This document shows positions 8,255-15,972 of a stretch of 45,842 nt of DNA, piece by piece (the stretch's first letter is position 1; each line of letters opens with the position of its first letter). Under the pieces are notes generated by a model, which searched no databases, had not been told where the DNA came from, and saw nothing but the letters and a program-made list of their open reading frames with translations. Source of the stretch: ZC4RG29 sp032907565 (GTDB taxonomy: Bacteria; Bacteroidota; Bacteroidia; Cytophagales; Cyclobacteriaceae); NCBI GenBank assembly GCA_032907565.1, contig JAJJPK010000150.1, positions 1-45,842 on the forward strand, read 5' to 3'. The translations under genes were made by a program, and so were the position numbers.

Positions 8255-8902
8255 ATGACTTCTCACGGTGAGCTCAATCTTCCGGAACTGGCGCGGTACC
8301 TGCAGGAACGACTGCAACAACCGCTGCCCGGGGTTACGGCTCACGAGGCTATGTTTCCCAGCTCGCGGGGCAAGTTAAAGGCCAGGTATCGCAGTAATTT
8401 GCCGCTGCGACAGGGTAGTGTGCTGTTATTGCTTTTTGAACAGGCCGGCGAAATCTACTTCCCGCTTATCAAACGACCCGAGTATACCGGTGTTCATGGC
8501 GGACAAGTAAGCCTTCCCGGCGGTAAGGCGGAGCCCGGCGAGACGGCATTGCAGACCGCGCTCAGGGAAGGAGAGGAGGAGATAGGTATTGCCGGCGAAA
8601 AGGTCACGGCACTGGGACAACTGACAAGCTTCAACGTCGTCGTAAGCAACATTTACATTACGCCCATTGTGGGCACGTATGAAGGTGTTCCGGAATTTGT
8701 TCCTGATCCTCGTGAAGTAGACCGTGTGTTGTATGGTTCGGTATCTCAACTTCGACTGCAACGTGAGATTCCGAAGCGCGAGGTTATGTCAGGTACAAGC
8801 TTTCCTCTGCTAGCACCGCATTTTGAAGTACAAGAAGAAGTGGTTTGGGGTGCGACAGCAATGATACTGAACGAATTTCGACTGCTCCTGCGGGGCGAAT
8901 AA
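8255..8902 (+). CDS. Nudix hydrolase, coenzyme A diphosphatase type
   Basis: Protein of 215 residues with a Nudix box starting at GGKAEPGE and continuing REGEEEIGI, matching GX5EX7REUXEEXGU. Just upstream, TGVHGGQVSLPGGK matches the extended motif of the CoA/acyl-CoA pyrophosphatase subgroup (NudL and PCD1-like), so it probably cleaves CoA or CoA esters to 3',5'-ADP and phosphopantetheine. I chose the ATG at 8255; the frame also has a TTG at 8243. It converges on the metalloprotease gene with only 4 bp between the stops. Confidence 0.88.
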   Translation: MTSHGELNLPELARYLQERLQQPLPGVTAHEAMFPSSRGKLKARYRSNLPLRQGSVLLLLFEQAGEIYFPLIKRPEYTGVHGGQVSLPGGKAEPGETALQTALREGEEEIGIAGEKVTALGQLTSFNVVVSNIYITPIVGTYEGVPEFVPDPREVDRVLYGSVSQLRLQREIPKREVMSGTSFPLLAPHFEVQEEVVWGATAMILNEFRLLLRGE

Positions 8903-8906
8903 ATGC

Positions 8907-11420
8907 TTAGTCTGCGGGCAAGGCGTCGTTTAGCTGATCCAGAATATACTGGAAGTGGTTTCGCGTAGGCACGTCGTCCGTTTTACGAATAGCTCTTGGC
9001 AGCCGATCGCGCAATGACTTCAGCTGGGCGAGGGTTTCCGGAACAATATCATTATAGCTTCTTGATGTCGACGAAGGTTCGGCGAGGCGTAACAGCTTGT
9101 CGACATAGTTGCGTTGGAGCGAACGCCGAAAGATATCGACGGGTTGGTTGGTCCTTAATTCGCGCATAATAAATCGATCCATGTCGTAGTAAAAGCTCGA
9201 CAGGCTATAGGTGCGCAAACCATGCATCGATTCGGCGTTGATGAGTTCACGCAGCGACGAGACGCTAAGGAGGTTGGAAAGCACCTGGTTCTGGAATCGT
9301 TCGATGATCTGAAGTGGTGACCTTCCTACCCGGGCAAGCACGACAGAGTCGAGAAGCCAGGTGGGTGTTGTGAATAAATGTTCATCGAGAAAATGGATGG
9401 CGTTGCGTTGCAGATGCGCGGGTACAGGCCGGTAGACAGCACCCGGCTGATTGTAAGTTTTAATCGTCTGGTACGTTCCGCCGACGTACCGCATAACGTG
9501 ACGCAGGTAGTTGCCGTATTGTTCCGTGACACCGCCGTACACTTCGGCGAGGCCGCCGTAGTCAGCACCATCCTGATGGGTCCATTGGATCAGGTTCGGT
9601 ACGACCTTCTGTAAATTCTTCATGCCGTATTGGGATGCCCGCATGGCGTTGTCGCCAAGGTCTTCGGTCTGGCTCCGCGGGTCGCTCGGTGAGAATTCGG
9701 ATCCATACCACAGTTGCGGGTCCTGGAGGCGGGTGGCTGTCCAGGAACTCAGGTATTGTTTGGGGTCGTCCAGCGGAGAAAGCGGAAGCAGTCGGTAACC
9801 CCACTCGATGGCCCACCTGTCGTAATCACCAATGCGCGCAACCAGGCCTTCCAGTCCCACTGAATCCTGGGGTTGGGCTACGTAATTGAAACGGGCGTAG
9901 TCCATGATGGAAGGACATATTCCATGAGTCTCCAGCCATTCGCGATCGCGCAGCCGTTCCACCGGCACCGACGAACTCGCGCCGAAGTTGTGAAGCAAGC
10001 CCAGGGCGTGACCGGTTTCATGGCTGACGACGGAGCGGATGAGGCGACCCATGAGTGCGTCGTCGAATTGCATCCGCTGTGCGCGGGGGTCGGTGGCGCC
10101 ACACTGCACCATGTACCACGTCCTGAGCATGGACATGATGTTGTGATAAAAGTTCACCTGTGCTGCAATGATCTCTCCACTCCGCGGGTCGGTAATGATA
10201 TGGCCCGTTGCATTGGTCCATTCGGAAGGCTTGTACACGATCATGGAGTGCCGGGAGTCTTCGATATTGAAGTTCGGATCCTCTGTTTTGTCAGGGATTT
10301 CGCGCGCAATGATGGCGTTCTTGAATCCAGCGGCTTCAAACGCCTCCTGCCAATCGTTGACTCCCTGGATGAGGTAGGGGATCCACTTACGCGGGGTCGC
10401 GGGATCAATGTAAAAGACAATGGGTTTTGCGGGCTCAACGAGTTCGCCGCGGAAGTATCGGGGTAAATCCTCAGGTCGTGGTTCGAGGCGCCATCGCTTT
10501 ACGTAGCTAACTACTTCCACGCCTTGGGGATTCGTGCTGTAGTCCGTGTAGCGTTCCGTGAAATAACCTACCCGCCGGTCGGCAAATCGCTTTTGCATCG
10601 GCACCTTGGGCAGCACCATAATGGATGTATTGATCTCCCACGTAAACGCGTTCCCTGACGCGCTGCCGCTCTCACGCTCGTATGTTTTTATGGTGCGTAT
10701 TTCAACGTTGAGTGGGTAGGGCTGAATGTCTTTGATGTAACACATGTTCGGGAGCATGCGTCCCACCTTCATCTGTTGCTTCACACCAGGTGAAAAAAAT
10801 AGCACATCATTGTCGCCGTTGATGTAGTTGGTTACGTCGATTACACTACCTGTGCGGTTGGGTGTATAGGCGCTGATGCCGAATGATGCTGCGAGGGGTT
10901 GCAGGTTTGAACGGATGACCGCGTCGAACAAAGAATTGGTACTGTCGCCGACATAGTCGCCGAAGGAGACGCGCCTGAGGAAAAGATTGTCGTCGGGGCC
11001 CTTCTCAAAGCGTATGACGGTAGACCCGATCTGGTCGCCGGCATATCCTGAGTGTCCTGGACGCACCCCTGCAGCCCCGCGCGCGATGCGCGTGACCACA
11101 AGCATATCGTGACCCAGCAGACTGTCGGGAATTTCAAAGTAGTATTTGTCCTCGACCTTGTGTACGGTAAAGAGTCCCCGTCGCGTAATGGCGTCGGGTT
11201 GGATCACACGACGGTAGGAGCGGGGACCGGAGACAGGTTCGTTGCCGAGTGGTACAGAGGAAGGCGTTTCCTGTTCCAGCACAACGGTATCGATGACGAT
11301 ATCCACGTCAACAATCGTGTCCTGAAGCGGACGGGGAGGAGGCACACGTCCTGGATCCTGAGCGTGAACACCCCGGAATGCCACCACACCGGCAATCAAT
11401 ACGAGGATGATTCTCCACAT
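8907..11420 (-). CDS. secreted zinc-dependent metalloprotease (DUF5117/DUF4953 type)
   Basis: Protein of 837 residues with a signal peptide (about 1-20, ending FRGVHAQ). The zinc motif HETGHALGLLH starts at His467 and fits HEXXHXXGXXH of metzincin-like proteases. A Met-turn candidate, SIMDYARFNYV, lies about 45 residues later. The N-terminal half matches my memory of the DUF5117 region and the C-terminal half DUF4953, found in Bacteroidota and related bacteria. Substrate unknown; it is likely periplasmic or exported. The start is the ATG at 11420, behind GGGAGG. The frame extends to a TTG at 11438, which I rejected. The gene stands alone in its orientation. Confidence 0.88.
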   Translation of the reverse strand: MWRIILVLIAGVVAFRGVHAQDPGRVPPPRPLQDTIVDVDIVIDTVVLEQETPSSVPLGNEPVSGPRSYRRVIQPDAITRRGLFTVHKVEDKYYFEIPDSLLGHDMLVVTRIARGAAGVRPGHSGYAGDQIGSTVIRFEKGPDDNLFLRRVSFGDYVGDSTNSLFDAVIRSNLQPLAASFGISAYTPNRTGSVIDVTNYINGDNDVLFFSPGVKQQMKVGRMLPNMCYIKDIQPYPLNVEIRTIKTYERESGSASGNAFTWEINTSIMVLPKVPMQKRFADRRVGYFTERYTDYSTNPQGVEVVSYVKRWRLEPRPEDLPRYFRGELVEPAKPIVFYIDPATPRKWIPYLIQGVNDWQEAFEAAGFKNAIIAREIPDKTEDPNFNIEDSRHSMIVYKPSEWTNATGHIITDPRSGEIIAAQVNFYHNIMSMLRTWYMVQCGATDPRAQRMQFDDALMGRLIRSVVSHETGHALGLLHNFGASSSVPVERLRDREWLETHGICPSIMDYARFNYVAQPQDSVGLEGLVARIGDYDRWAIEWGYRLLPLSPLDDPKQYLSSWTATRLQDPQLWYGSEFSPSDPRSQTEDLGDNAMRASQYGMKNLQKVVPNLIQWTHQDGADYGGLAEVYGGVTEQYGNYLRHVMRYVGGTYQTIKTYNQPGAVYRPVPAHLQRNAIHFLDEHLFTTPTWLLDSVVLARVGRSPLQIIERFQNQVLSNLLSVSSLRELINAESMHGLRTYSLSSFYYDMDRFIMRELRTNQPVDIFRRSLQRNYVDKLLRLAEPSSTSRSYNDIVPETLAQLKSLRDRLPRAIRKTDDVPTRNHFQYILDQLNDALPAD

Positions 11421-11581
11421 ACTCCTCCCTTTGTACAAGATAACTTTCTTCTAGTACGGAATATTATCTAAGGCAAACAATGCAATTCCGGGCGAGGGAG
11501 TTCATTACCGGACGAATGGCAGAAAAAGTCGCGTACACCCCGGGAGCAACAGGCCCCTAAGTCGTTGTTTAAGAAGGATTA

Positions 11582-12133
11582 TCAGGCAGTAGTTCCTGAG
11601 CTTTTTGCGGCGAACATTTCCAGCTTCCCGATTTCCTGATCGATCATCCATAAGCCAACCCCTTCTTCGCCGATAATGTCGAACAGTTCAACGGCCCGAC
11701 GTGCCAGCGTTTCTTCCTCGCGCTGCTCCATCACATACCACTGCAGGAAGTTGAATGTGGCGAAATCCTTAATGGAAAAGCAGTGGTCGACGATGTTGTT
11801 GATCGATTTGGTGACTTCAAGTTCGTGGCTGAGGACGTCGTTAAAGACCTCCCGAATTCTCTTGAAAGAATGCTTTATCTCGCCTATTTCCGGCTGGATG
11901 GCGTGCCCGCCCGCAGCGTTGATATAGTGAAACAGCTTGAGCATGTGCATACGCTCTTCCTCGGAATGCTTGTAAAGGAATTGCGACGACGTTTCGTATC
12001 CTTTTGTCTCACACCAGGATGCCATGGAAAGGTAGGCGGCTGACGACCTCCCCTCCATTTCAATTTGCTTGTTCAGTAAGGCTTCCGTTTCCTTGGTCAG
12101 GGAGCGTTTTGGGGTCACAATCTGCTGTTTCAT
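11582..12133 (-). CDS. ftnA: ferritin
   Basis: Non-haem ferritin of 183 residues, a four-helix-bundle iron store that oxidises Fe(II) and holds Fe(III) in a 24-mer. Ferroxidase-type residues are seen in the first helix (Glu in EMEGRSSAAYLSMASWC), in HSEEERMHMLKLF (Glu/Glu/His), and in the C-terminal helices with EQREEETLARR. The protein is a little longer at both ends than typical bacterial Ftn. It is transcribed away from the iron-uptake-like operon at 12354, and the 220-bp gap holds its own promoter and two iron-box-like repeats. Storage and uptake genes may therefore be controlled together. Confidence 0.95.
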   Translation of the reverse strand: MKQQIVTPKRSLTKETEALLNKQIEMEGRSSAAYLSMASWCETKGYETSSQFLYKHSEEERMHMLKLFHYINAAGGHAIQPEIGEIKHSFKRIREVFNDVLSHELEVTKSINNIVDHCFSIKDFATFNFLQWYVMEQREEETLARRAVELFDIIGEEGVGLWMIDQEIGKLEMFAAKSSGTTA

Positions 12134-12153
12134 GGCTAAGCGTTATGTATCAG

Positions 12154-12185
12154 CCAAGATATATTACCCGCCTCACAGCCGCAAA
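12154..12185 (-). promoter_or_regulatory. candidate ferritin promoter
   Basis: On the minus strand, TTTG (12185-12182), a 20-bp spacer and TATCTTGG (12161-12154) match TTTG-N-TAnnTTTG with one mismatch. The predicted start of transcription is about 15 nt before the ferritin ATG. The iron-box-like repeats lie more than 100 bp upstream of it. Confidence 0.5.
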
Positions 12186-12291
12186 AAACAGGGATTGTTT
12201 GGAATCAGAATGAATAAACTCCCTACTACGCTACGGCTACGTCGGCCACTGCGGGAGGGACCGGGACGGAAGGGAGAACAAACAGTTTTTT

Positions 12292-12310
12292 ATTTGAAAT
12301 AATTCTAAAT
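12292..12310. promoter_or_regulatory. iron-box-like inverted repeat 1
   Basis: The 19-bp AT-rich imperfect palindrome ATTTGAAATAATTCTAAAT. The right half TTCTAAAT mirrors the left ATTTrRAA. It covers the -33 element of the operon promoter. The form resembles Fur or DtxR-family operators described in Bacteroidota. The regulator is inferred from the iron-related genes on both sides, not shown. Confidence 0.6.
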
Positions 12311-12323
12311 AGTAATAACATTG
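12293..12323 (+). promoter_or_regulatory. candidate promoter of the DUF4856-imelysin-HTTM-TonB receptor operon
   Basis: TTTG at 12293-12296, 19 bp, then TAACATTG at 12316-12323 (one mismatch to TAnnTTTG). The start of transcription would fall near 12330. Box 1 overlaps the -33 element and box 2 begins at the predicted start, a geometry well suited to repression. Confidence 0.5.
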
Positions 12324-12330
12324 TGCACCT

Positions 12331-12349
12331 ATTTAAAAATAATCTAAAT
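12331..12349. promoter_or_regulatory. iron-box-like inverted repeat 2
   Basis: ATTTAAAAATAATCTAAAT, 19 bp, identical to box 1 at 15 of 19 positions and centred 39 bp downstream of it. It ends 4 bp before the DUF4856 ATG, at or just after the predicted transcription start. The spacing puts both sites on nearly the same helix face, within half a turn. Confidence 0.6.
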
Positions 12350-12353
12350 AAAG

Positions 12354-13484
12354 ATGCCCTTGAAGCTACTGAGGTCCAGCATATTCCTTTCAGCCATTCT
12401 ATTAATCTCTTGTGATAACGATGATGACGGGGCACCGGCCCTGCAAGTGCCTGATACTTACGAGTTTACCCGTAATGGACAATCGTCTGTGTTTTACGGC
12501 GGCCAGACCGACCGGCTCAACCAGACATCTGAGATGAAGGCCTATTTTCAAAAAGGCGACAAAAAGGAAATAACCCTCGACGCGCAAACCCTCCTTGCGA
12601 TGTACGAGAACGCTGGCAACGATGGTAACGGCAACTTCTCGTTTACATCCGACCGCAGGCTCAGCGACAAGACTTTCCCGGCCGATGTGGCCTTCTTCGA
12701 AGACTTGTTTGTCGCGGCGGAGAGCGCCAGTGCGGCGGGATTGGATGCTTCCAATGGCACGGCGGGGTTCATGACGCGAAAAAGCGGCGCAACCATGCTG
12801 GTTGACGCCAATGGCCACGAATTCACGCAGACATTTGAAAAAGGAATCATGGGCTCGGTGTTTCTCCACCAGATATTTAACGTGTACATGACGGACGCCC
12901 GCGTGGGCGACGACGTGGAGAATACAGAACTCGACGGCTCCAACAACTATACACCTATGGAGCACCACTGGGATGAAGCGTTCGGGTACTGGGGTGTTCC
13001 TGTCGACTTTCCGAGCAACAAAGACAACCTTCGGTTCTTTGCCAACTACAGCAATGGGCGTGATGCACTGATCGGCTCCAACGACATGCTCATGGACGCC
13101 TTCCTCACCGGACGCGCTGCTATCGTAGCGAAAAACTATCCTGTCAAGAACGAGCAACGGGAGATCATCTATAAAGGATTCGAGTTGGTGGCCGCCTCCA
13201 CGGCGATCCATTACCTCAACACGGCCAGACAACTCCTCGGCGAGGGCGAAGCGTCGCTTGGCGAGGCGTTCCACGCACTATCTGAAGGATATATGTTCAT
13301 ACGCGCACTGCGAATCAGCCCTAAGAAAAGAATCACCGACGCTGCGATCACGGAAATTCTCAATACCCACATTGGCGAAAACTTCTGGAACCTTCCGGAA
13401 ACCGATCTGTCAGGTCTCGACAATGCCATTAACGTCCTGGTTGAGGCCTATCCTGAATTGGCCGATGTTAAAGACGCTCTATAA
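12354..13484 (+). CDS. DUF4856 family lipoprotein
   Basis: Protein of 376 residues with a lipobox ending in Cys20 (ILLISC), followed by acidic residues (DNDDDG), so it is a probable surface or periplasmic lipoprotein. The body matches DUF4856, with the conserved block YTPMEHHWDEAFGYWG near residue 200. The clustered His-His-Trp-Asp-Glu there could bind a metal (inference). It is the first gene of a four-gene unit, 3 bp ahead of the imelysin gene, with a TonB receptor at the end. A role in iron or iron-complex capture is suggested by context only. No enzymatic function is known to me. Confidence 0.85.
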   Translation: MPLKLLRSSIFLSAILLISCDNDDDGAPALQVPDTYEFTRNGQSSVFYGGQTDRLNQTSEMKAYFQKGDKKEITLDAQTLLAMYENAGNDGNGNFSFTSDRRLSDKTFPADVAFFEDLFVAAESASAAGLDASNGTAGFMTRKSGATMLVDANGHEFTQTFEKGIMGSVFLHQIFNVYMTDARVGDDVENTELDGSNNYTPMEHHWDEAFGYWGVPVDFPSNKDNLRFFANYSNGRDALIGSNDMLMDAFLTGRAAIVAKNYPVKNEQREIIYKGFELVAASTAIHYLNTARQLLGEGEASLGEAFHALSEGYMFIRALRISPKKRITDAAITEILNTHIGENFWNLPETDLSGLDNAINVLVEAYPELADVKDAL

Positions 13485-13487
13485 GAT

Positions 13488-14603
13488 ATGATGATGCGCC
13501 GATTCCTCAAAGCTTCAATTTTACTTACTCTTTGCGCGGTGGTGGCATCGTGCGACAAGGAATCGTCCACATCCCCGGGATTTGACCGGGCGCCGATGCT
13601 GGAGAACCTAGGCGTGAACCTTATCGTGCCTGCTTACGACACGCTGGCGCGCCGCGCCGCTCGCTTGGAGGCTGCCGCAAGCCAGTTCACGGAATCACGT
13701 ACCGAGGAGAACCTGGAAAAACTGCGCGATGCCTGGCTGTCGGCCTACATCGCCTTTCAACATTGCGGGTACTTCAACTTCGGCCCCGCCGACAACCTGG
13801 TCTTCAATGCGTCAGTTAACACCTTTCCGGTTAGCAAGATCAAGATCGATGACAACATATCGTCCGGGTCATACGACCTCGACGCGATTAGCAGCAATTC
13901 CGCTAAAGGTTTTGCTGCCCTTGACTATCTGCTTTACAGCCCAGCCCCCGACCCAAGTTTCGTCGTCGAACAGTTCGAATCTGACGACGAAGCGTCGGCG
14001 CGCAGACAATACCTGCTTGACGTAGCAGGAGATATCAAGAAGCGGTGCGAGGCCGTCTTCGAACGATGGTCACCCGACGGCGATAACTATCTCGGAACTT
14101 TTGTCAGTCTCGTGGGCAACGACGTAGGTAGTGCTACCGGCATGCTGCTCAACGGTGCAATCCAGTATTACGAGCGCGATGTACGCGATGGCAAGATCGG
14201 AATACCGCTCGGCATTCGTTCACTCAACGTTCCCATACCCGGCAACTGCGAAGCGCTCTATGCACAGCAGTCAATTCTCCTCGCCACCGAATCCATTAAA
14301 GCTTTGCAGAATCTTTACTTAGGTAAAGGAAAATCGGATGGCATTGGGTTCGATGATTACCTCACTGCGCTCAACGCGCGGCACAACGGCGACGCACTTG
14401 CCAACGTCATCGCAACCCAGATCGACGTCGCGCTGACGAAGACCGCCGCCATTCCCGAGCCGTACTCGGAGACTGTTGAACACGATCCCGGACCGGCTAC
14501 AGCTGCTTACCAGGAACTTCAAAAGCTCGTCGTGTTGCTAAAAGCAGACATGATGTCAGCCCTTGGAATATTGATTACCTATCAGGATAATGACGGCGAC
14601 TAG
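13488..14603 (+). CDS. imelysin (M75-like) family lipoprotein
   Basis: Protein of 371 residues with the lipobox VVASC (Cys22). It has the imelysin/IrpA fold signature: an N-terminal helical bundle with WLSAYIAFQHCGYFNFGP, then the segment KGFAALDYLLY and a duplicated C-terminal half. Imelysin-family proteins (IrpA, EfeO/EfeM-related) are tied to iron uptake. The GxHxxE motif typical of the family appears here as G141-F-A-A-L-D146, so both His and Glu are replaced. Three ATG codons lie in tandem at 13488, 13491 and 13494. The end overlaps the HTTM start by 14 bp. Confidence 0.87.
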   Translation: MMMRRFLKASILLTLCAVVASCDKESSTSPGFDRAPMLENLGVNLIVPAYDTLARRAARLEAAASQFTESRTEENLEKLRDAWLSAYIAFQHCGYFNFGPADNLVFNASVNTFPVSKIKIDDNISSGSYDLDAISSNSAKGFAALDYLLYSPAPDPSFVVEQFESDDEASARRQYLLDVAGDIKKRCEAVFERWSPDGDNYLGTFVSLVGNDVGSATGMLLNGAIQYYERDVRDGKIGIPLGIRSLNVPIPGNCEALYAQQSILLATESIKALQNLYLGKGKSDGIGFDDYLTALNARHNGDALANVIATQIDVALTKTAAIPEPYSETVEHDPGPATAAYQELQKLVVLLKADMMSALGILITYQDNDGD

Positions 14604-15972
14604 CGTGGACAACCGGTTGGTTACTGCTCTGAGGTCGGCATGGCACGGACCTGTTGCCATTGCGCCGCTGGTCACGTTCCGGATCGTGTTCGGACTGATG
14701 ATGACGTTCAGCGTGATCCGCTTTTGGTCGAACGGCTGGATCCGCGAGTTCTACATTGAACCTGAGCTACACTTTACTTACTATGGCTTCGACTGGGTAA
14801 CCGCACCCGGTGAGGTCGGCATGTACATCCTCTTCGGGATCATGCTGGCGTCGGCGTTAGGGATCATGCTGGGCTGGTGGTACCGGATTGCGGCGTCGCT
14901 GTTCTTCCTGGCATTCACGTATGTAGAGCTGATCGACAAGACCTATTACCTCAACCATTATTATTTCGTCAGCCTGGTAGCATTGCTCCTCTGCTTTGTG
15001 CCCGCCCATCGCTCCTTTTCTCTCGACGTGCTGAGAAAGCCTTCACTGGCGGTCGGGGAAGTACCGGGCTGGAGTCTGCTGATCCTCAAGTTTCAGTTGG
15101 CTATCGTTTATTGCTACGCCGGCATTGCCAAGCTTAATGCGGAGTGGCTGCTCGATGCTATGCCGCTGCGCATCTGGCTGCCGGCGCACAGCCACCTTCC
15201 GATAGTAGGAGGCCTGCTGTCCACCGAGTTTGCCGCGTATGCGCTCAGCTGGATGGGTGCCTTGTACGACCTTACGATTGCGTTCTTCCTCTTCAACACG
15301 CGCACGCGGCCCTGGGCGTACCTGGCCGTCATTGGCTTTCACATGATCACCTGGCTGCTGTTCCCCATCGGGATGTTCCCGTTCATTATGATCGGAAGCA
15401 CGCTGATCTTCTTTTCGCCGGCATTCCACACACGGCTTCTTAATGGATTGGCTTCCGTACTGCGGATGGGGTCGCCCGCATTGCAATCCGCTGTTCGGAA
15501 TAGCGTCACGACGTACGACGTCCCGCGTTTTATCACGGGATTTATGGTGTTCTTTTTCACCTTTCAGCTGTTGTTTCCCTGGCGCTACGTTCTGTATCCC
15601 GGCGACCTGTTCTGGACGGAGCAGGGTTACCGGTTTTCCTGGCGCGTCATGCTGATGGAAAAGGCAGGATATGTGGTATTCCACATGGAAGACCCGGATA
15701 CCGGCAGGCAATGGGATGTCATGCCGGGCGACTACCTCACGCCAATACAGGAGAAAATGATGTCCACACAGCCAGATATGATCCTGCAGTTTGCTCACTT
15801 CCTGGAAGAAAAGTATCGTTCCAACGGTATTGCCGACCCGATTGTGCGGGCTGAGGCGTATGTCACGCTGAACGGTAGAGGAACGCGACCTTTTATTGAT
15901 GACCGTGTCGATCTTACAAAGGTCCGCAACAGCTTCCGCCACAAAGACTGGATCGTTGAACTCAATCCATGA
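14590..15972 (+). CDS. HTTM / vitamin-K-dependent gamma-carboxylase-like membrane protein
   Basis: Integral membrane protein of 460 residues with several transmembrane helices in the first 320 residues and a soluble C-terminal part. It carries the landmarks of the HTTM/VKGC family: WIREFYIEPELHFTYYGFDWV near residue 55 and DKTYYLNHYYF at 116-126. In that motif Lys117 aligns by eye with the catalytic-base lysine of animal gamma-glutamyl carboxylase. In animals the enzyme converts Glu to gamma-carboxy-Glu using reduced vitamin K and CO2; the bacterial members are mostly uncharacterised. The gene overlaps imelysin by 14 bp and the TonB receptor by 4 bp (ATGA). A role in modifying the lipoproteins or handling a quinone for iron reduction is speculation. 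Confidence 0.85.
   Translation: MTATSVDNRLVTALRSAWHGPVAIAPLVTFRIVFGLMMTFSVIRFWSNGWIREFYIEPELHFTYYGFDWVTAPGEVGMYILFGIMLASALGIMLGWWYRIAASLFFLAFTYVELIDKTYYLNHYYFVSLVALLLCFVPAHRSFSLDVLRKPSLAVGEVPGWSLLILKFQLAIVYCYAGIAKLNAEWLLDAMPLRIWLPAHSHLPIVGGLLSTEFAAYALSWMGALYDLTIAFFLFNTRTRPWAYLAVIGFHMITWLLFPIGMFPFIMIGSTLIFFSPAFHTRLLNGLASVLRMGSPALQSAVRNSVTTYDVPRFITGFMVFFFTFQLLFPWRYVLYPGDLFWTEQGYRFSWRVMLMEKAGYVVFHMEDPDTGRQWDVMPGDYLTPIQEKMMSTQPDMILQFAHFLEEKYRSNGIADPIVRAEAYVTLNGRGTRPFIDDRVDLTKVRNSFRHKDWIVELNP

Noticed and set aside
12402..13274. 290-codon open frame on the minus strand
   Set aside because: It lies wholly inside the DUF4856 gene, in antisense. It lacks any family signature, while the plus strand has a lipobox, conserved blocks and operon context.
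15043..15942. 299-codon open frame on the minus strand
   Set aside because: Antisense shadow of the HTTM gene; highly charged, no motif.
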